Source of the DNA: Nitrospinota bacterium
GTDB lineage: Bacteria > Nitrospirota > Nitrospiria > Nitrospirales > UBA8639
DNA: 9,272 nt
Assembly: GCA_022561525.1 (NCBI GenBank)
Contig: JADFRB010000040.1
Span: forward strand, 1-9,272
Direction: 5' to 3'
Below are positions 5,603-9,272 of this stretch, piece by piece. Each line of letters begins with the position of its first letter. The first letter of the stretch is position 1. The notes below the pieces were generated by a model, which ran no database searches, was not told the origin of the DNA, and saw only the letters and a list, made by a program, of their open reading frames with translations. The position numbers and the translations under genes were made by a program.

Positions 5603-5735
5603 GTAACTACTCAGGTATTTAGGCTGAAGGCTAAAGACTGAAGGCTATCATTCATAATGCCCAACGTGTTGTATGATCACGCATGATTGCCCCCTAAAAA
5701 CCTTCTGCCTTCAGTCTATCCACCTGAGTAGTTAC
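5603..5735. repeat. Palindromic MITE/REP-like element, copy 2 (133 bp, inverted relative to copy 1)
   Basis: This is the reverse complement of the element at 1057-1190, with the same perfect 14-bp terminal inverted repeat GTAACTACTCAGGT/ACCTGAGTAGTTAC and about 90% identity. Most differences fall in the central loop. The bases just outside are AGTC on both sides (5599-5602 and 5736-5739), a possible 4-bp target duplication. It lies between sppA and ihfB, two genes of one transcriptional direction, so a transcript passing through would contain a long hairpin. Confidence 0.9.
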
Positions 5736-5799
5736 AGTCGTTTGGCGCGCGAAAAGCGGAGTGTAACAGTCAGGGACGATCAGCGTTTCCTTGTCAACA

Positions 5800-6693
5800 T
5801 TATAGAGCCATGAAATACATTAAGTTGAGACCAGTGTAAATAGGTATCGCCGATACGCCGCCCAGAAATCGGTTCTCCATGAACTCCCGAAAGGAGAACG
5901 GCTTCTGGGTTTCCACCACATAGGGATGCTCTTTCATACCACTCATTTCAGCAGCGAGTTTGATCGCTTGGTGGAGATCACCAAGCTCATCCACGAGGAG
6001 CACATCCTTGGCTTGTTGCCCCGTGAAAATTCGGCCATCAGCTAGAACTTCAACGTCGGCAATGTCCAAGGAACGGCCATCCGCCACCGCTTCGATAAAT
6101 TGACGATGAGCATCATCCATCACGGACTGAAGATATTGCCGTTCTTCATCAGTCATCGTTCGAAAGGGAGAGCCAACATCTTTGTACCGGCCACTTTTGA
6201 TGACGGTATTTCGAATGCCGATTTTCTCCATGAGGTCTTCAAAGTTCGGCAATTGCATGATGACCCCAATGCTTCCAGTCAATGTTCCCGGATTAGCCAA
6301 GATTCGATCTGAGGCGACGGCAATATAGTATCCGCCTGATGCGGCCACGGTGCCCATCGATGCCACGACGGTTTTCTGATTGTCTTTTCGAACACGCTTA
6401 ACCGCATTGTAGATTTCTTGCGAAGCCGCGACGCCTCCGCCCGGGCTGTCTATACGCAGAACAATCGCTTTGACGAGGGGATCTTCGCCATATCGTTCAA
6501 GTTCCCCTACCGTGGCTCGTGAATCAAGGATGACACCTTCAATTCTGATGAGGGCAATACGTTCTTTTCCCATGTGGGCCAGGTCAGGGACCAGGGCCTT
6601 GCCAATGATGGTCAACATCAAGGCACCGAGGAGCATCCAAAATATGCGCCGCCAGCGAAAGGGTTTTGAGCGTGATGTGGTCTCGTCAGACAT
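5800..6693 (-). CDS. sppA: Signal peptide peptidase SppA (short, bacterial S49 type)
   Basis: A 297-residue membrane serine protease of family S49. An N-terminal basic stretch (RSKPFRWRR) precedes one membrane segment at about 17-35, leaving the catalytic domain outside the cytoplasm. Catalytic features are intact: VLRIDSPGGGV at 79-88, the nucleophile Ser119 in AASGGYY, TGSIGVI at 139-145 and the general-base Lys171 in KSGRYKD. The 52-residue Ser-Lys spacing equals that of the B. subtilis Ser147/Lys199 dyad. It degrades cleaved signal peptides and other membrane peptides. The frame is open upstream into rpsA, but the ATG at 6693 gives the normal N-terminus, lies 13 bp after the rpsA stop and has AAGGA 10 nt upstream. 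The linkage to rpsA is seen in other lineages too. No clear terminator follows; a repeat element lies 64 bp downstream. Confidence 0.95.
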   Translation of the reverse strand: MSDETTSRSKPFRWRRIFWMLLGALMLTIIGKALVPDLAHMGKERIALIRIEGVILDSRATVGELERYGEDPLVKAIVLRIDSPGGGVAASQEIYNAVKRVRKDNQKTVVASMGTVAASGGYYIAVASDRILANPGTLTGSIGVIMQLPNFEDLMEKIGIRNTVIKSGRYKDVGSPFRTMTDEERQYLQSVMDDAHRQFIEAVADGRSLDIADVEVLADGRIFTGQQAKDVLLVDELGDLHQAIKLAAEMSGMKEHPYVVETQKPFSFREFMENRFLGGVSAIPIYTGLNLMYFMAL

Positions 6694-6706
6694 GATGCCC
6701 CAATCC

Positions 6707-8416
6707 TTACTCGCTCTCTTGCTCAGGAGCAGTGTCATTGTCTTGGGTAGCCCGCCCGAGGCTTTGGTCGATTTCACCTTGTGAACTATTGAAGGCTTCA
6801 AGGTCTGTCGAATCCGTGCCCTGTGAGAATTCCCGCACACTCAAGGCGATCTTTCGTTCTTCGCAATCGACTTTGACGACTTTGGCGGTAATGGGCTCGC
6901 CAATTTTAAACAGCTCCTCCAATTTCCCCTGTCGATCTTTGCCGGTTTCACTAATATGGATGAGCCCTTCCACATCCCCTTCTAATTCGACGAACACGCC
7001 AAAATCGGCGATCTTTGTAATGGTCCCGGATGTTGTGCCACCGACTTGATAGCGAGACGGGATTTCCGTTTCCCAAGGGTCAGAAGTCAGTTGTTTGTAA
7101 CCCAGGGACAAACGTTCTTTTTCTTTATCGATCCGCAAAATTACGGCTTCCACGCGCTGGGCCTTTTTAAACAACTCCGACGGATGTTTGATATGTTTGG
7201 TCCAGGACATATCCGAAATGTGGATCAACCCATCGATGCCTTCGTCTAAGCCCACAAAGGCTCCAAAGTCCGTGACGCTTTTGACCTTGCCTTCGATTCG
7301 GGTTCCTACGGGGTACCGAGTCTGAATGATATCCCATGGGTTGGGGGCGGTTTGTTTCATCCCGAGGGAGATCTTACGCCCTTGTTGGTCAACATGGAGA
7401 ACTTGCGCATCGATCGCATCGCCAACGGTTACCACGCGGGAAGGATGACGGACTTCATGAGTCCATGACATTTCCGACACATGGACCAGTCCTTCAACGC
7501 CAGGCTCTAATTCCACGAAGGCTCCATAATCTGTCAGGCTGACGACTTTGCCGGCCACGCGGGTACCTTCTGGATACTTTGTAGCAATTTCCATCCACGG
7601 ATCCGCGGTCTTTTGTTTTAAGCCAAGAGAAATTCTTCCTGTCTCTTTGTCGTATTTCAGGACTAACACTTCCAGGTGATCCCCGACAGAGAACATGTCT
7701 GACGGATGACCAACGCGACCCCACGAGATGTCCGTGATGTGCAAGAGCCCGTCGATGCCGCCAAGATCCAGGAATGCCCCGTAGTCCGTGATGTTTTTCA
7801 CGGTGCCTTTGATCAACTGTCCTTCGGCTAACGTGGCTAACGTCGTTTGACGCTTTTTATCTCGGGTTTCTTCCAACAATGCGCGGCGAGAGATGACCAC
7901 ATTTCCTCGCCGGTGATTAATTTTAATGATTTTAAACGGGAAGGTTTTGCCGACGAGACCATCTAAATCTCTCACCGGTGTTAAGTCAATTTGAGACCCG
8001 GGCAGGAAAGCTTTTACCCCTATATCGACCATCATGCCACCCTTAATACGGGAAATGACTTTTCCTTGCACTTCTTTCTCTTCGTTGTGGGACACCTCCA
8101 GCTCTTCCCATATTTTCATTTTGTCCGCTTTTTCTTTGGACAAAACGAGATTGCCTTCGGAATCCTCGCGTTGCTCGATATACACCTGGAACAAATCCCC
8201 TTCCGCTAGGGTAGGGAGTTCTTCAGGAAGGAATTGATTCATGGGAATCATGCCTTCCGACTTATAACCAATATCCACAATGACCCGGTCTTTTTGAATG
8301 GCCACCACTCGACCTTCGGTAATGGTGCCTTCCTCAAAATTCCGGAAGGTTTCTTCATACATTGCGGCTAACGTACTCTCGTCGATTTCTTCAATGGGGT
8401 CGGACATGGTACTCAT
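6707..8416 (-). CDS. rpsA: 30S ribosomal protein S1
   Basis: A 569-residue protein with six S1 (OB-fold) RNA-binding domains at about 30-98, 115-178, 198-268, 285-355, 372-442 and 459-528. Domains 3-6 show the repeated G-x-V-x-x-(I/L)-T-D-(Y/F)-G-A-F core and (V/I)-E/D-G-L-(L/V/I)-H-(I/V)-S/T pattern, e.g. ITDYGAFLDL and DGLLHITDISW; domain 6 has IADFGVFVEL. The six-domain form is that of proteobacterial-type S1, which delivers mRNA to the 30S subunit. The C-terminal tail (about 529-569) is acidic and low in complexity. The ATG at 8416 has AAGGA about 6 nt upstream; an ATG at 8407 is too far from it. It follows plsC after 91 bp and precedes sppA by 13 bp. S1 often represses its own translation through its leader, but I see no specific leader structure here. 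Confidence 0.97.
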   Translation of the reverse strand: MSTMSDPIEEIDESTLAAMYEETFRNFEEGTITEGRVVAIQKDRVIVDIGYKSEGMIPMNQFLPEELPTLAEGDLFQVYIEQREDSEGNLVLSKEKADKMKIWEELEVSHNEEKEVQGKVISRIKGGMMVDIGVKAFLPGSQIDLTPVRDLDGLVGKTFPFKIIKINHRRGNVVISRRALLEETRDKKRQTTLATLAEGQLIKGTVKNITDYGAFLDLGGIDGLLHITDISWGRVGHPSDMFSVGDHLEVLVLKYDKETGRISLGLKQKTADPWMEIATKYPEGTRVAGKVVSLTDYGAFVELEPGVEGLVHVSEMSWTHEVRHPSRVVTVGDAIDAQVLHVDQQGRKISLGMKQTAPNPWDIIQTRYPVGTRIEGKVKSVTDFGAFVGLDEGIDGLIHISDMSWTKHIKHPSELFKKAQRVEAVILRIDKEKERLSLGYKQLTSDPWETEIPSRYQVGGTTSGTITKIADFGVFVELEGDVEGLIHISETGKDRQGKLEELFKIGEPITAKVVKVDCEERKIALSVREFSQGTDSTDLEAFNSSQGEIDQSLGRATQDNDTAPEQESE

Positions 8417-8507
8417 TCAATTCCTTCAGTCTTTCACTCGTAGTAGGGCTACGGAGGTGATAGGGGTCTCCAGCTTTAGATTGACGTGGTGGCTAGATCA
8501 CCCTGGT
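8417..8507 (-). other. plsC-rpsA spacer
   Basis: This is the only spacer before rpsA within the operon-like string. Apart from the ribosome-binding site, it shows no convincing promoter pair or terminator hairpin. The AT-rich ATTATAAA at the plsC stop could serve as a -10 for rpsA, but no good -35 is spaced with it. Confidence 0.4.
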
Positions 8508-9233
8508 TTATAATGCCGGTTCCTCTGATTGGCCCACGCGCTTCAAATCAGCAATCCGGTCCATGACAGTCTGACTAATATGTTTGTACAGTTCCTTGCC
8601 TTGATATCGCTCCAGGTCGTGACGAAAGTCTACGGGTTTCCCAAACCTCACCGCCACTGGATAAGGCCGTAACCAAAAGGCGCCCATCGGCAATACCCGA
8701 AACGTGCCGTCAAGGTATACGGGAATGACCGGGCATTGAGCTTCGGCAACGATCATTCCAATCCCGGGCTTTCCCGGCTGCAAATTTCCATCCGGCGATC
8801 TTGCGCCTTCAGGAAAAATTACCACGGCTTTCCCCGCATTGAGCATATCAACGACGTACTGAAATGCCTTCCGGTCCCAACGTTCCGGTCTTATCGGGAT
8901 CCACCCCAACGACCGAATAATCCAGCTCACGACCGAATTCGGGAACAAATTGGCGCGACCTACATAGAAAACACGTCGTGGGACCCCACATCCGAGTAAC
9001 GGGATATCCGCATAACTCGCATGGTTCGCAGCGAAGAGGACCCCACCCCTTCGGGGAATATGTTCCGCGCCATCAGTTCGATATCGAAGGAAGAGGCGAC
9101 TCAGGCTCCGAAACAGGATCCACAAGATCCCATAGACGATAGTGCTCAGGACCTGAGGGAAAATACCTTGGACCATATCGCGCCAAGATTTGGGCCGGAT
9201 TTGGACGGAACGATTGAGAAACACCCGAGGCAT
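8508..9233 (-). CDS. plsC: 1-acyl-sn-glycerol-3-phosphate acyltransferase (PlsC)
   Basis: A 241-residue LPLAT-family acyltransferase. The four family blocks are present in order: NHASYAD with catalytic His71 and Asp76, LGWIPIRPERWDR at about 109-121, FPEGARS at 140-146, and VIPVYLDGT from 169. A hydrophobic segment at about 24-42 would hold it to the inner face of the membrane. It transfers an acyl chain from acyl-ACP or acyl-CoA to the sn-2 position of lysophosphatidic acid, giving phosphatidic acid. The start is uncertain: the ATG at 9233 has no clear ribosome-binding site, the frame stays open to the right edge of the window, and an ATG at 9176 would still keep all catalytic blocks. plsC next to rpsA (often with cmk upstream) is common; the upstream gene lies outside the window. 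Confidence 0.93.
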   Translation of the reverse strand: MPRVFLNRSVQIRPKSWRDMVQGIFPQVLSTIVYGILWILFRSLSRLFLRYRTDGAEHIPRRGGVLFAANHASYADIPLLGCGVPRRVFYVGRANLFPNSVVSWIIRSLGWIPIRPERWDRKAFQYVVDMLNAGKAVVIFPEGARSPDGNLQPGKPGIGMIVAEAQCPVIPVYLDGTFRVLPMGAFWLRPYPVAVRFGKPVDFRHDLERYQGKELYKHISQTVMDRIADLKRVGQSEEPAL

Positions 9234-9272
9234 AGCACAGCTATGGTGAGGGTATTTCGATTGAGGTCCGTT

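Noticed and set aside
1057..5735. Composite transposon bounded by the two inverted 134-bp elements
   Set aside because: No transposase lies inside and the cargo is ordinary core genes. Two independent insertions explain it more simply.
5736..5765. Fragment of the GC-rich repeat (TTTGGCGCGCG) beside copy 2
   Set aside because: There is an 11-base match to unit A, but the rest diverges and no palindrome is present, so it may be chance.
6694..6840. N-terminal extension of SppA into rpsA
   Set aside because: The extension is read from the rpsA coding sequence in another frame. The ATG at 6693 gives a normal SppA N-terminus after a 13-bp gap.
7494..7724. Minus-strand open frame of 76 codons within rpsA
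   Set aside because: It is out of frame inside S1 domains 3 and 4, which are clearly coding in the rpsA frame.

Overview
The window looks like chromosomal DNA from a Gram-negative bacterium, most likely in or near the Nitrospirota (Nitrospira-like). Reasons: moderate GC, a cinA-thpR pair, a plsC-rpsA-sppA-ihfB string, a protein built of repeated protochlorophyllide-reductase (PCP_red) type domains, and several dispersed palindromic repeats of a kind I associate with that group. The taxonomic call is inference from gene content only; there is no rRNA or tRNA gene.

Layout. (1) Positions 3-518 hold the 3' part of an unrecognised gene running in from the left edge. It meets yajQ (minus strand, 524-1021) tail to tail. 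(2) The yajQ/cinA divergent gap is almost filled by a 134-bp palindromic element with perfect 14-bp terminal inverted repeats. (3) cinA and thpR (1218-3095, plus strand) form a tight pair: NAD-recycling/CinA protein and RNA 2',3'-cyclic phosphodiesterase. (4) A 369-bp gap carries two tandem copies of a second, GC-rich palindromic element. (5) A viroplasmin-domain RNase H gene (3465-4091) follows. (6) A third type of palindromic repeat lies between the convergent ends of rnhA and the PCP_red gene.

(7) The right half, all on the minus strand, reads plsC (9233-8508), rpsA (8416-6707), sppA (6693-5800), ihfB-like (5570-5271), PCP_red-repeat protein (5274-4285). It follows a widespread order around rpsA, covering phospholipid synthesis, translation, envelope proteolysis and nucleoid architecture. 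A second copy of the 134-bp element, in opposite orientation to the first, sits between sppA and ihfB. The ihfB-like gene and the PCP_red-repeat gene overlap by ATGA and are probably translationally coupled.

Most genes are housekeeping. The parts worth attention are the three families of small palindromic repeats, which occupy nearly every sizeable intergenic gap, and the cysteine-free four-repeat PCP_red protein coupled to a DNA-bending protein. I see no defence system, CRISPR array, transposase or phage gene.
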